Below, piece by piece: positions 16,862 through 24,653 of a stretch of 64,000 nucleotides of DNA; position 1 is the stretch's first letter; every line of letters begins with the position of its first letter. Location of the stretch: positions 124,001 through 188,000 of the forward strand of contig NZ_JAYKGK010000002.1 in the NCBI RefSeq assembly GCF_036860675.1. The letters run 5' to 3'. Both the position numbers and the translations under genes were made by a program. The notes below the pieces were generated by a model. That model worked only from the letters and a program-made list of their open reading frames with translations. It was not told the DNA's origin and did no database searches. The stretch comes from Rosettibacter primus (GTDB lineage Bacteria; Bacteroidota; Ignavibacteria; Ignavibacteriales; Melioribacteraceae).

Positions 16862-17959
16862 TTATAAAAATGAATAGAAGAATGTTATTCTTGGTGTTAT
16901 TGATGCATCAATACTTCTTCCGTTTGGAATTGATTCATATGTTTCAATCACAACATTTGGACTGATAGTAACTTTTTCGTCTGGTTTATAATTTAAGCTG
17001 AAGATAAACCAATTACGCGAATCGCCTTTGGTATCAGAGTCGGTGTTAGGATCGTAGTAATCATATCTTCCAACGACTGCTAATTCCTTAGAGAAATTAT
17101 ATGATGCAAATGCAGAGAAACCCATTCCGGTTTTATCTTTTAATTCTCCGTTTTTAATCATTCCATTTTGTCTCGGATTTAAGAATCCTTCAACTCCAAA
17201 AGTGTAAGCATCTTTTTCTTTGTAACCAAGGAATAATGCATAAGTCAAATCATTGTTTGCAACAGTTGCTGGTGGAGTTGTTGTACTTGCCGGATCGTTA
17301 ATATTTGGACGAGCTTTTAAATCAGCATAAAGTGTGGCTGTAAATTGTTTGATTGGTGAATACTGAATATGTGCATAAAATCTTTTGTATTTATCGGTCT
17401 CTGGTTTATTGCCTGAGCCATCACCAATCATTAACCAATATTTAAACATTCCCTCTGAATCAATTTTACCTTTAAGAGTTATAGCCAAATCTCTTGAAGA
17501 AACTATTCCTCTTAAATCCATAATTGTTTTTTCAAGAAATCTGTTTCCCCAAATTCCTTCAGAAACTTCAAAAGCTGGAGTTGGTTGAATACCAAAAATA
17601 AAATCACTTCCTTTAAAGATATTTTTCCATTGTAAATAAGCATCTTTAACGAACACCCCTATTTTACCATCGTTGGTATTTGAAACTTGATCAGCTTCTA
17701 AACGAAATTTTGTTGTGAATGATTCTGAAATATCATAATCATAAGTAAAATAAATTCGTCTTAACTGAATTCCGTTTAAATCTTTCTTTCCGTTATTAAC
17801 CGCATTACTAAGAGATGCAATTCCAGTATCTCTTGCTGCGTTATAAAAATAATCGCCGAACATATAACCGGAAATTCTTCCTTTGTTTGTTACTTCCTGA
17901 GCAAACAAAAGCTTAATTGATGTTAAAACAAGCAGTAAAACAAAAAGATTTTTTTTCAT
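16862..17959 (-). CDS. Outer-membrane porin (OprO/P-like)
   Basis: A 365-residue protein with a clear signal peptide (KKNLFVLLLVLTSIKLLFAQ) and alternating hydrophobic strands. ISGYMFGDYFYN and LRRIYFTYDYDIS resemble the start of phosphate-selective porin O/P-type barrels, and the chain ends in aromatic TFFYSFL. It lies between tatA and the B subunit on the same strand, so it is likely part of the oxidoreductase operon and may admit the oxyanion substrate into the periplasm (inference). Strand number was not computed. Confidence 0.8.
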   Translation of the reverse strand: MKKNLFVLLLVLTSIKLLFAQEVTNKGRISGYMFGDYFYNAARDTGIASLSNAVNNGKKDLNGIQLRRIYFTYDYDISESFTTKFRLEADQVSNTNDGKIGVFVKDAYLQWKNIFKGSDFIFGIQPTPAFEVSEGIWGNRFLEKTIMDLRGIVSSRDLAITLKGKIDSEGMFKYWLMIGDGSGNKPETDKYKRFYAHIQYSPIKQFTATLYADLKARPNINDPASTTTPPATVANNDLTYALFLGYKEKDAYTFGVEGFLNPRQNGMIKNGELKDKTGMGFSAFASYNFSKELAVVGRYDYYDPNTDSDTKGDSRNWFIFSLNYKPDEKVTISPNVVIETYESIPNGRSIDASITPRITFFYSFL

Positions 17960-17982
17960 TTTTCTCTCCTTCTCAAGTAATA

Positions 17983-18141
17983 TTATTTAGTTATTTCTTC
18001 AACTGATTTAATTTCTTTTTTGAAATCGTGAATTCCTTTGCCAATTCCTTTTGCTATTTCGGGAATTCTTTTAGCACCAAACAGCAGAGTAATAACTGCT
18101 ACTATTATTAAAATTTCCGTTACACCGAAATTACCAAACAT
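17983..18141 (-). CDS. tatA: Twin-arginine translocase subunit TatA
   Basis: A 52-residue TatA/E protein: short N-terminal FGNFGVTEILII, transmembrane helix, then LLFGAKRIPEIAKGIGKGI, the amphipathic helix motif (FG plus basic residues). I start it at 18141, where GGAG lies seven bases before the ATG; longer in-frame starts lack a ribosome site. It is the first gene after the sigma-54 promoter and precedes the porin and the two Tat-signal subunits, so a dedicated TatA may be induced together with its cargo. tatC is not in the window. Confidence 0.93.
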   Translation of the reverse strand: MFGNFGVTEILIIVAVITLLFGAKRIPEIAKGIGKGIHDFKKEIKSVEEITK

Positions 18142-18172
18142 ATTTTTCTCCATTAAATTGTTGTTAGTATGT

Positions 18173-18189
18173 TGCAATGAAAATGCCGG
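18173..18189 (-). promoter_or_regulatory. Sigma-54 (-24/-12) promoter for tatA-porin-BCA operon
   Basis: On the minus strand: CCGGC, seven bases, TTGCA. The GG and GC dinucleotides have the exact sigma-54 spacing (TGGC-N7-TTGC), with one deviation (C for T before GGC). The -12 element is about 30 bases before the tatA ATG. A sigma-54 response regulator is encoded just upstream in the window (18785-20140). Confidence 0.7.
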
Positions 18190-18260
18190 AAACCGAATAC
18201 CCAAAATTCGCTAATAATCAAAGACTTAATGAAAAGTGATTTAAAAAGCTGGACTAAAAC

Positions 18261-18276
18261 TTGTCGCATTCGACGA
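18261..18276. promoter_or_regulatory. Candidate activator-binding dyad upstream of the sigma-54 promoter
   Basis: TTGTCG-CATT-CGACGA is a dyad with one mismatch, about 75-90 bases upstream of the -24 element, a usual distance for an enhancer-type site. It stands out because the surrounding DNA is almost G+C-free. Confidence 0.4.
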
Positions 18277-18362
18277 GATTTCGTTTCTTAATAATTATTT
18301 AACATTTACTTAATAATAACTTAATATCGATTGTTTAGCTTTGTGGCAAAAAGGAGAATCCT

Positions 18363-18704
18363 ATGAAGAAAGTTCTTTTAGTTATTTTCGGTTTAGCTGC
18401 ACTCTTTCAAAATAATTCTTTAGCTTCAAATGGCGAAAAGAATAATTTTTCTGTGGTTGAGGTTGTTACTCCGGCAAAAGAAATATATGATGATGGAATT
18501 TATAGAACTCAGTTTTCATCATTTTATGTAGTTGATGAAGCGGGAAATAAAATAATTTCTTGCGGAGAAGTCTTTGACTATGCAGCCAAAATAAAACTTA
18601 GCGAAGGGAAGTATACAATCTTCTATCGGAATTTAAATGGTCAACTTGTTCAGAAAGAATTAAATATAGAGCGAGGAAACTGTTTAAGAATTAAACTTGA
18701 TTGA
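18363..18704 (+). CDS. Small secreted protein of unknown function
   Basis: A 113-residue protein with an N-terminal signal (KKVLLVIFGLAALFQNNSLAS). The mature part is a probable small beta domain with two cysteines (SCGEV and GNCLRI) that could pair. AAAAGGAG sits just upstream of the ATG. It is the only plus-strand gene between the left edge and 36.7 kb and is divergent from the tatA operon, sharing the 220-base promoter region. No family was recognised. The position suggests coregulation with the oxidoreductase, but that is inference. Confidence 0.75.
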   Translation: MKKVLLVIFGLAALFQNNSLASNGEKNNFSVVEVVTPAKEIYDDGIYRTQFSSFYVVDEAGNKIISCGEVFDYAAKIKLSEGKYTIFYRNLNGQLVQKELNIERGNCLRIKLD

Positions 18705-18784
18705 GCACTCCTTCGTGATACTTTGTGAATACCTTTGTGTACTTTGTGGTTAAATATTTTTTTACCACAAAGGTACACCAAGAA
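18705..18784. repeat. Interspersed CACAAAG hairpin between convergent genes
   Basis: CTTCGTG, CTTTGTG, CTTTGTG, CTTTGTGGT on the left; ACCACAAAGG, CACCAAG on the right; T-rich loop. It sits between convergent genes, where the hairpin could act as a bidirectional terminator. Confidence 0.8.
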
Positions 18785-20140
18785 TTAAGATATTCCATAT
18801 TTTTCAATTTTACTTTTGAGCGTTGAAGGAGGCAGACCAAGCAGTTCTGCTGCCTTTGCTTTGTTGTTTGCTGTTTTAAGCAGCGCATTTTTAATTAATT
18901 GTTTTTCTACTTCTTCAATAATTTCATTTAATGATTTATTCTGATTGCTAATCAATTGACTGTAATCCATTTCTGCTGAGAATAATTCTTGCGGAAGTCT
19001 GCTTGCAGTAATTTTACAATCATAGCAAAGAATTGTTAATCTTTCTGCTAAATTTTTTAATTCACGAACATTTCCCGGCCAATTATAATTTTTGAGAATT
19101 TCAAAAACAGTTTCATCAACAACATATTGCTTTTGATTAGAAAACTGATTCAAGAAATAATTGAACAAAGGGACGATATCTTCTTTTCTTTCGCGCAAGG
19201 GTTTAAGATGAATTGGTATAACATTAAGTCTGTAAAACAAATCTTCTCTGAATTTTCCTTCCTTTACAAGTTTACTCAAATCAGCTTTTGTTGATGCGAT
19301 TATTCGAACATCAATTTTAATTGACTCGCTGCTTCCGACTCTTTCAATTTCCTGTTCCTGAAGCACTCGCAATAATTTAACCTGAACTTCAAGCGGAACA
19401 TCATCAATATCATCAAGATAAATTGTCCCTTGATCAGCTTTTTCAAATCTGCCAATGCGAAGTTTATCTGCACCTGTGAATGCGCCTTTTTCGTGTCCGA
19501 ATAATTCACTTTCAATTACTTCTTTAGATAAAATACCGCAGCTAACTTTAACAAGCGGTTTATCTTTTCGTGGTGAGTTGTAGTGAATAAGATTTGCAAT
19601 CAGCTCTTTGCCGGTTCCTGTTTCGCCTGTAATTAAAACTGTTGAGTTTGATTGAGAAATAATCTTTAGAGTTTCTTTCAATTCATCAACATAACTGCTT
19701 TTTCCGATGAAAGCATCAAAGTTAAACTGATCCTGAAAGTAATACTGATATTCTAAGTTTTTTGTCTTGAGTGATTTTATCTCCTTAATTTTATCAATGA
19801 TCAGAAGAAGTTCATCTTTATCAAATGGTTTTGTGATATAATCGAAAGCACCTTTTTTCATTGCCTCAACTGCGCTTTCAACCGAACCAAATGCTGTCAT
19901 CATAATAACAAATACATTTGGGTCAATTGCTTTAATCTTTGAGAGCAGTTCAAGTCCATTCATTTCGGGAAGACGAATGTCAGAGATAATAATATCACAT
20001 TTTTTCTTTTTGAAATGCTCGAGAGCTTTAACTGGATTTTCAAAATCAGTTACAGAGTATCCTGCATCAAGCAAATCATCTTTGAGTGATACCCTTAAAA
20101 TTTCTTCGTCCTCTACAATACAAATATTTAGTTTTTTCAT
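18785..20140 (-). CDS. Sigma-54-dependent response regulator (AioR/TtrR-position, NtrC type)
   Basis: 451 residues: receiver domain with phospho-acceptor Asp54 (ISDIRLPEMNG) and KPFDK at about 105; AAA+ domain with Walker A GETGTGKE (172-179) and the sigma-54 contact loop GAFTGA; C-terminal Fis-type helix-turn-helix (KAKAAELLGLPPSTLKSKI). Walker B reads YLDDIDD instead of the usual LDEIG, so the catalytic Glu is Asp244. The kinase gene is directly upstream. With the sigma-54 promoter 600 bases away, it is the likely activator of the oxidoreductase operon. The ribosome site AAAGGAAG lies in a repeat copy. Confidence 0.92.
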   Translation of the reverse strand: MKKLNICIVEDEEILRVSLKDDLLDAGYSVTDFENPVKALEHFKKKKCDIIISDIRLPEMNGLELLSKIKAIDPNVFVIMMTAFGSVESAVEAMKKGAFDYITKPFDKDELLLIIDKIKEIKSLKTKNLEYQYYFQDQFNFDAFIGKSSYVDELKETLKIISQSNSTVLITGETGTGKELIANLIHYNSPRKDKPLVKVSCGILSKEVIESELFGHEKGAFTGADKLRIGRFEKADQGTIYLDDIDDVPLEVQVKLLRVLQEQEIERVGSSESIKIDVRIIASTKADLSKLVKEGKFREDLFYRLNVIPIHLKPLRERKEDIVPLFNYFLNQFSNQKQYVVDETVFEILKNYNWPGNVRELKNLAERLTILCYDCKITASRLPQELFSAEMDYSQLISNQNKSLNEIIEEVEKQLIKNALLKTANNKAKAAELLGLPPSTLKSKIEKYGIS

Positions 20141-20146
20141 TTTCTT

Positions 20147-20243
20147 CCTTTGTGGTTCTCTATGTTGTCTCTGTGGCTCTCTGTGTAATTATTTTTGGTT
20201 ACACGGAGAAACACACAGAGAAGGCACAGAGAGCCACGGAGTT
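20147..20243. repeat. Interspersed CACAGAG hairpin repeat
   Basis: CTTTGTGG, CTCTGTGG, CTCTGTGT on the left, ACACGGAG, ACACACAGAG, CACAGAG, CCACGGAG on the right, with an ATTATTTTTGG loop. It lies between kinase and regulator genes and supplies the regulator's ribosome site. Confidence 0.85.
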
Positions 20244-21755
20244 TTAATTATTAATAATTGGAAAATGTAAAGTTACTCTCGTTCCTTTTCCTTCTTTACT
20301 TTCAATATATATTTTCCCCTGATGAGCTTCAATTATGTTATACACAACAAATAATCCTAATCCGGTTCCTTTTCCCGGAGATTTTGTTGTGAAGAACGGA
20401 TCAAAAATTTTATCCAAAATATTTTCTGAAATACCAATACCTGTGTCTTCAATTTTTATTTTCACAAAATCGCTTTCACGATTTGCAGATACAATTAATC
20501 TTCTTTCCGAATCCGGATGTTTACTGATCTTTTCTTCAATTGAATCAATGCTGTTGATAAACAAATTCAATAGAACCTGTTCAAGTTGATTTTTATTCCC
20601 CTTAATCATTGGAAGATTTGTCGGAATATTATTAGTAACAGATATTCTCAGTTTTTCAAGCCGATGACTGACAAGGATTAAAGAGTTTTCAACAATCTCA
20701 CTGATGGAAAGACTAATAAAGTCGCCGCTCTGTTTTCTTGTAAAGTTAAGGAGATTACCAACAACCTTCTCTATCTTATCTACTGCATTTTCCATCATAA
20801 CGAGATACTTTTTATTCTGTTCAATATTTGCGGGATCATTTTTAATTCTTCTAATACAATTCTGAAGTCCTGCAACCGGATTATTAATTTCGTGTGCAAG
20901 TCCTGCAGTCAGAATTCCAACGGTGGCAAGTTTTTCTGACTGAATCAAGTTGCTTTGTGCATTCTGGAGATCACGATAAGCTTTATCTAAACGAAAAATC
21001 ATTTGATTAAAACGATCTGCAAGAATATCAATCTCATCTTCGGCACGAAAAAGCATTTTAATTCTGTCAAGAAATTTTTCTCTGATTCTGATTTGAGGCA
21101 ATTGTTCTTTACCAATTTGTGAAAGCTCAATATTATCAGCAACATTCTGAATTGTTTTAATTGGCTTCGTAATAAAATTAGCAAACACAAGTGCGCCAAT
21201 AATTCCAAATGTTAAAAACACCGCAACCATAATCCAGAATACATTAATTGTTTTTTGAACATCAGATTGAATTGAACTTTCTTTTAATCCAACTCGAACA
21301 TTACCAATTTTACCATCCAGAATTGGAACTGCAATGTCAAGAATCAACTCTTCGTTTTTATTTTTAAGAATGATAAGCTGAGTTTTAAATTTCTGATTTT
21401 CATCTATTCTGTTTGCACCTAAAAGTTGAGCGGGAAAATTTAACGGGAATGTATGAACAACAACATTACCTTTGCTATCAACAATAAAAATGTATTCAAT
21501 ATTCTGATCAATTTCCTTTATTCCATTAATAACATTTTGAAGTGTGACATAATCTTCAAATAATAGAGAGGAAACAATCTGATGAGAGATACTGTTAGCA
21601 ATAAATAAAGCTCGTTTTTCGGTTTCAGTTTGAAGTGCCGACTGCACATTATTATAAATTAGAATTGAATTTATAGAGCCAAAGACAATCACAATAAAAA
21701 TTATCGCAATAGAGAATTTCCAGAACAGAGGCAATTTAAATTTTATTGTGTTCAT
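20244..21755 (-). CDS. Sensor histidine kinase (cognate of the 18785 regulator)
   Basis: 503 residues: TM1 (about 13-33), periplasmic domain (34-170) of the dCACHE/PAS-like kind, TM2 (172-193), HAMP, a HisKA domain with His288 in AGLAHEINNPVAGLQN, and a HATPase_c domain with N, G1 (DTGIGIS), F (FDPFFTTK) and G2 (GTGLGL) boxes. It starts seven bases after the lipoprotein stop and leads into the regulator gene, giving an X-S-R order like AioXSR. It is probably driven by the adjacent periplasmic binding lipoprotein. Confidence 0.93.
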   Translation of the reverse strand: MNTIKFKLPLFWKFSIAIIFIVIVFGSINSILIYNNVQSALQTETEKRALFIANSISHQIVSSLLFEDYVTLQNVINGIKEIDQNIEYIFIVDSKGNVVVHTFPLNFPAQLLGANRIDENQKFKTQLIILKNKNEELILDIAVPILDGKIGNVRVGLKESSIQSDVQKTINVFWIMVAVFLTFGIIGALVFANFITKPIKTIQNVADNIELSQIGKEQLPQIRIREKFLDRIKMLFRAEDEIDILADRFNQMIFRLDKAYRDLQNAQSNLIQSEKLATVGILTAGLAHEINNPVAGLQNCIRRIKNDPANIEQNKKYLVMMENAVDKIEKVVGNLLNFTRKQSGDFISLSISEIVENSLILVSHRLEKLRISVTNNIPTNLPMIKGNKNQLEQVLLNLFINSIDSIEEKISKHPDSERRLIVSANRESDFVKIKIEDTGIGISENILDKIFDPFFTTKSPGKGTGLGLFVVYNIIEAHQGKIYIESKEGKGTRVTLHFPIINN

Positions 21756-21761
21756 AGAATC

Positions 21762-22643
21762 TCAATTATAAAGTGAATCATCTGCTTCGATGAATTTATC
21801 GATCATAATTTTATTAAGGAGTTTTTTTCCTTCAAAATCTTGATGCATAGATAACATTATGTTTTTCAATTTTAACTTAAGTTTAGGATCTAAATTTTTC
21901 TGAACAACAAAGGGAGGAATTCCAAATTCTTTTGATTTATTAATTATTTTTATTCCCTCAACTTTCTCCGGCTGAAAGTGCTTTAAATAATCATACACTA
22001 ATCCATCAACGGTGGCTCCATCAACAATTTTTCTTTTTACTGCCTGAATTGAATAATCGTGTGCGTAAGTAAAGATTGTCTTGCTGAAAAATTTTTCCGG
22101 TGTGGTTTTTCTGTCTTTCAGAATATTTATAATGTAATCATATCCTGTATTCGAAAGCGGATCTGTGAACGCGAATGATTTGCCCTGAAGCTCATCAATG
22201 GAATTAATATTACTTTCCTCATTGACTATTACATATGCCTGATAATAAGGTTTCCCTTCAACAACCGGTACAACTAAAATTTCAATCGGCATTTTATTCT
22301 TTGCTTCGAGATATGCTCCTGTACAGATGAAAGCAAAATCAAGTTTATTCTGACTTAGTAATTCATTTACTTCAGCATAAGTTTTTCTTTGTTTGAATTC
22401 TATTTGAACACCAAGTTTAGATGAGATGTAATCAATCAAATCTTTATAAAGGTTGAAAGTTTCGACCGGCGAAATCATTGTTGATATTGCAACATAAATT
22501 TTTTGCTGTGATGATGTTTGTGTTGAATCAACAGATGTTTTATCATCCTGAAGATTTATCTCTTTTACATCCTGATTTGAGTTGCAAGAAAAAAATAATG
22601 TTAAACTTATCAATAAGGTTAAAAGGTATTGCAGTGTTTTCAT
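21762..22643 (-). CDS. PhnD/AioX-like periplasmic-binding lipoprotein
   Basis: A 293-residue lipoprotein: signal ending in LFFSC (Cys20), then a two-lobed PhnD-type solute-binding fold (YVAISTMISPVETFNLYKDL; LDFAFICTGAYLEA; SFAFTDPLSNTGYDYI; VDGATVDGLVYDYL). Cys107 in FICTGAY lies where AioX-type arsenite sensors carry a functionally important cysteine (family knowledge recalled, not aligned here). It precedes a kinase and a sigma-54 regulator with tight spacing, so it most likely senses rather than feeds a transporter; no ABC permease is nearby. The ligand may be arsenite, tetrathionate, selenite or a similar oxyanion. Confidence 0.87.
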   Translation of the reverse strand: MKTLQYLLTLLISLTLFFSCNSNQDVKEINLQDDKTSVDSTQTSSQQKIYVAISTMISPVETFNLYKDLIDYISSKLGVQIEFKQRKTYAEVNELLSQNKLDFAFICTGAYLEAKNKMPIEILVVPVVEGKPYYQAYVIVNEESNINSIDELQGKSFAFTDPLSNTGYDYIINILKDRKTTPEKFFSKTIFTYAHDYSIQAVKRKIVDGATVDGLVYDYLKHFQPEKVEGIKIINKSKEFGIPPFVVQKNLDPKLKLKLKNIMLSMHQDFEGKKLLNKIMIDKFIEADDSLYN

Positions 22644-22731
22644 TTCACTATTCTATATTTATTTCTAAATCAAATATATGAAAATTGAAAATGACGCAGT
22701 TGTTGGAATATGAAGATTTCAATCAGAGATT

Positions 22732-23433
22732 TCAAATAGTAGTATAGATTAAATAAACTCCTCCGAGTATAACAAGCACACCACAAATTCTTTTAATCCA
22801 CAAAATTGTTTTTGATTCCTCTGACCAGTCAAGATACTTCTGAACTTTATTAGTCAATGTTCCTGCACCAACAATAATTGAACAATGTCCAAGCCCAAAC
22901 GCAAGAAGCAGAACTGAAGCAGAAGCAAAATTTGTCTGTGCGGTTTGAAAAACAATTCCTAGTACCGGTGCCATATAAGCGAAGGTACAGGGACCAAGAG
23001 CAATCCCAAATAATAAACCAAGTATTAATGCTGCAAGTAATCCTTTGGAATTTGTTCTTCTAAATCCAGCGACATTCCAATCGAATTTAATTATATCTAA
23101 GAGATATAAGCCGACTAAAAAGAAAATTCCTGCAACAAAGTAATTTCCGATTGTCCCTACATCCCCCATTAGTCGGCCAAGGGATGCAGTAATTATTCCA
23201 ATTGCTGCAATAGTAATAAGAATTCCGATGGCAAAAATCATAGAAATATAGAAAGTTCGCTTTAGAGAAATTTTTCCCTGTGAAGTTATATAACCAATAA
23301 CAAGCGGAATGCTCGAAAGATGACAAGGCGAAAGAAGTATTGATAGTACGCCCCAACCAAAAGAGGCAAAAGCTGCCATCCAAAAGTTATCATAAAGTGC
23401 TGTACTGAGAGTGTTGAATATATTTTCTATCAT
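22732..23433 (-). CDS. CcdA/DsbD-type thiol-disulfide transmembrane protein
   Basis: A 233-residue membrane protein with six helices in two pseudo-repeats. Each repeat has one conserved redox cysteine: SPCHLSS (Cys37) and GPCTFAY (Cys149). Such proteins carry reducing equivalents from cytoplasmic thioredoxin to exported thioredoxins. It ends the arsenic operon, directly after the exported thioredoxin at 23536, its probable client. A decayed twin lies at 3906-4361. It is short relative to DsbD, which has extra periplasmic domains, and equal to CcdA. Confidence 0.9.
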   Translation of the reverse strand: MIENIFNTLSTALYDNFWMAAFASFGWGVLSILLSPCHLSSIPLVIGYITSQGKISLKRTFYISMIFAIGILITIAAIGIITASLGRLMGDVGTIGNYFVAGIFFLVGLYLLDIIKFDWNVAGFRRTNSKGLLAALILGLLFGIALGPCTFAYMAPVLGIVFQTAQTNFASASVLLLAFGLGHCSIIVGAGTLTNKVQKYLDWSEESKTILWIKRICGVLVILGGVYLIYTTI

Positions 23434-23484
23434 TTTTTCTCTTTCTCCGAAGTGCTGGTTGTCTTCTCTGCTTGACTGTAGTGT

Positions 23485-23535
23485 AATTGAGTATTACACA
23501 GAGTTCCACAGAGAAATCACAGAGAGCCACTGAGA
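23485..23535. repeat. Interspersed CACAGAG repeat (source or twin of the 4321 copy)
   Basis: Units ACACAGAG, CCACAGAG, TCACAGAG, CCACTGAG at about 10-base steps, adjoining the stop of the thioredoxin gene. Its sequence and flanks match 4321-4372. Confidence 0.8.
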
Positions 23536-23910
23536 TTATTTCTTTGGTTTTAATCCTTTGCTCTGTAAAAGTTTATCAATTTCCGCTTCAGGATAAAATC
23601 CTTCGTGTCGGTGAAATTCTTTTCCGTTTTCATCAAGAAAAATCTGGGTCGGGATAACTCTTATTTTATAAATATCTGCATATTTCCTTTGTTCCTGAGT
23701 CCATACATCATAAAAAATTACTTTTATCTGATTACCATATTTCTTCTCAATATTTTTCATTACGGGTTGCATCATTTTACAAGGAATACAATTCACTGAA
23801 CCTAGTTCAATAAATGTAACCTTGGGTTTTATTTCGTTTTTTTGAGCAAAAGTGTAATCATTATTAAAAAGCGCATTAAAAAATATCAGGAACAAAATAA
23901 CATTTTTCAT
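23536..23910 (-). CDS. Exported thioredoxin (CIPC)
   Basis: A 124-residue protein: signal peptide (to about residue 22), then a thioredoxin fold with active site VNCIPCKMM (Cys41, Cys44) and cis-Pro in RVIPTQIFLDENG. It lacks charged signal-anchor features of TlpA proteins. It is located between a mini-thioredoxin gene and the CcdA gene, forming a plausible electron chain from cytoplasm to periplasm. Expression with arsenic genes suggests it protects or recycles thiols attacked by arsenite, which is inference. Confidence 0.9.
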   Translation of the reverse strand: MKNVILFLIFFNALFNNDYTFAQKNEIKPKVTFIELGSVNCIPCKMMQPVMKNIEKKYGNQIKVIFYDVWTQEQRKYADIYKIRVIPTQIFLDENGKEFHRHEGFYPEAEIDKLLQSKGLKPKK

Positions 23911-23981
23911 TATTCCTCCACTTTAGTAAGAAATCCTTATGATTATTTTTAAAGAAATCTTATTAACAGCATAAGCTTTGA

Positions 23982-24227
23982 TTATCCATGATGTTCTTTT
24001 AACCATTCAAGAATCTGATCTTCTTTTGGAATAATCCCATAACTTTTAACCTGCTCATTTATTATTAGTGCAGGTGTCATCATTATCCCATAATTCATCA
24101 TCTCCTGAATATCAGTTATCTTTTCCACAATTGCCTCAATATTATTTTTTGCAATTATCTCTTTAACCTTCACTTCAAGAGTTTGACATTTTTTGCATCC
24201 CGGACCAAGAACTTTAATTGAAATCAT
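23982..24227 (-). CDS. Mini-thioredoxin (GPGCxxC redox protein)
   Basis: An 81-residue protein of the TM0996/MTH895 small thioredoxin family: ISIKVLGPGCKKCQTLEV (Cys pair), YGIMMTPALIINEQ (cis-Pro), terminal helix ILEWLKEHHG. I start at 24227, behind an AGGAGG site; the longer frame overlaps the upstream gene. Members are often found with ArsP/DUF318 permeases and metalloid genes. It is three bases from the upstream thioredoxin-fold gene. Confidence 0.9.
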   Translation of the reverse strand: MISIKVLGPGCKKCQTLEVKVKEIIAKNNIEAIVEKITDIQEMMNYGIMMTPALIINEQVKSYGIIPKEDQILEWLKEHHG

Positions 24228-24229
24228 AA

Positions 24230-24538
24230 TTATACCTCCTTTAATTTCTGTAAAATGATTTTTCTTATTTCCTCTGAAGCTGGAATTCCTTTGGGATAAT
24301 ATCTGCAAGCCAGAGATGGTTCTGATGGAGCTGGCATTCCGAGCAAATCTTCTCCGTTTATCAGTAAGGTTGGAGAACCTCTGAACTTAACCTGCATTGC
24401 AGTTACTTCATCTTCAACAAGAACTTTTTCAATTTCAATTTCGCTTTCCAAACCTTTTATAGCCGATTCCAAGTTATTCCACATTTTAATATGATTCGGA
24501 CAACCTTCGAAGTATTGGAATTCAAGTTTTAGTTTCAT
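24230..24538 (-). CDS. Thioredoxin-fold small protein (FEGCPNH type)
   Basis: A 102-residue protein. LEFQYFEGCPNHIKMWNNL places a lone Cys (CPNH) at the active-site position; FRGSPTLLINGEDLLG is the cis-Pro region, and SLACRYYPKGIPASEEI a conserved tail with a further Cys. I recognise the fold and recurrence near metal-resistance genes but not a characterised function. It overlaps nothing and is closely followed by the mini-thioredoxin. Confidence 0.75.
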   Translation of the reverse strand: MKLKLEFQYFEGCPNHIKMWNNLESAIKGLESEIEIEKVLVEDEVTAMQVKFRGSPTLLINGEDLLGMPAPSEPSLACRYYPKGIPASEEIRKIILQKLKEV

Positions 24539-24548
24539 TTATTTTTCT

Positions 24549-24640
24549 CCTTGTTTTTCCTTGTGACTCTCCGTTTATCTCTGTGGCTCTCTGTGTAATT
24601 TTTTTCGTTACACAGAGGACCTCAAAGAAAGTAAAGAGAT
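24549..24640. repeat. Interspersed CACAGAG hairpin repeat
   Basis: CTTGTGA, CTCCG, CTCTGTGG, CTCTGTGT on the left and TTACACAGAGG, CTCAAAG on the right around ATTTTTTTCG, lying between two thioredoxin-fold genes. Confidence 0.8.
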
Positions 24641-24653
24641 TTATCTTAAAATG

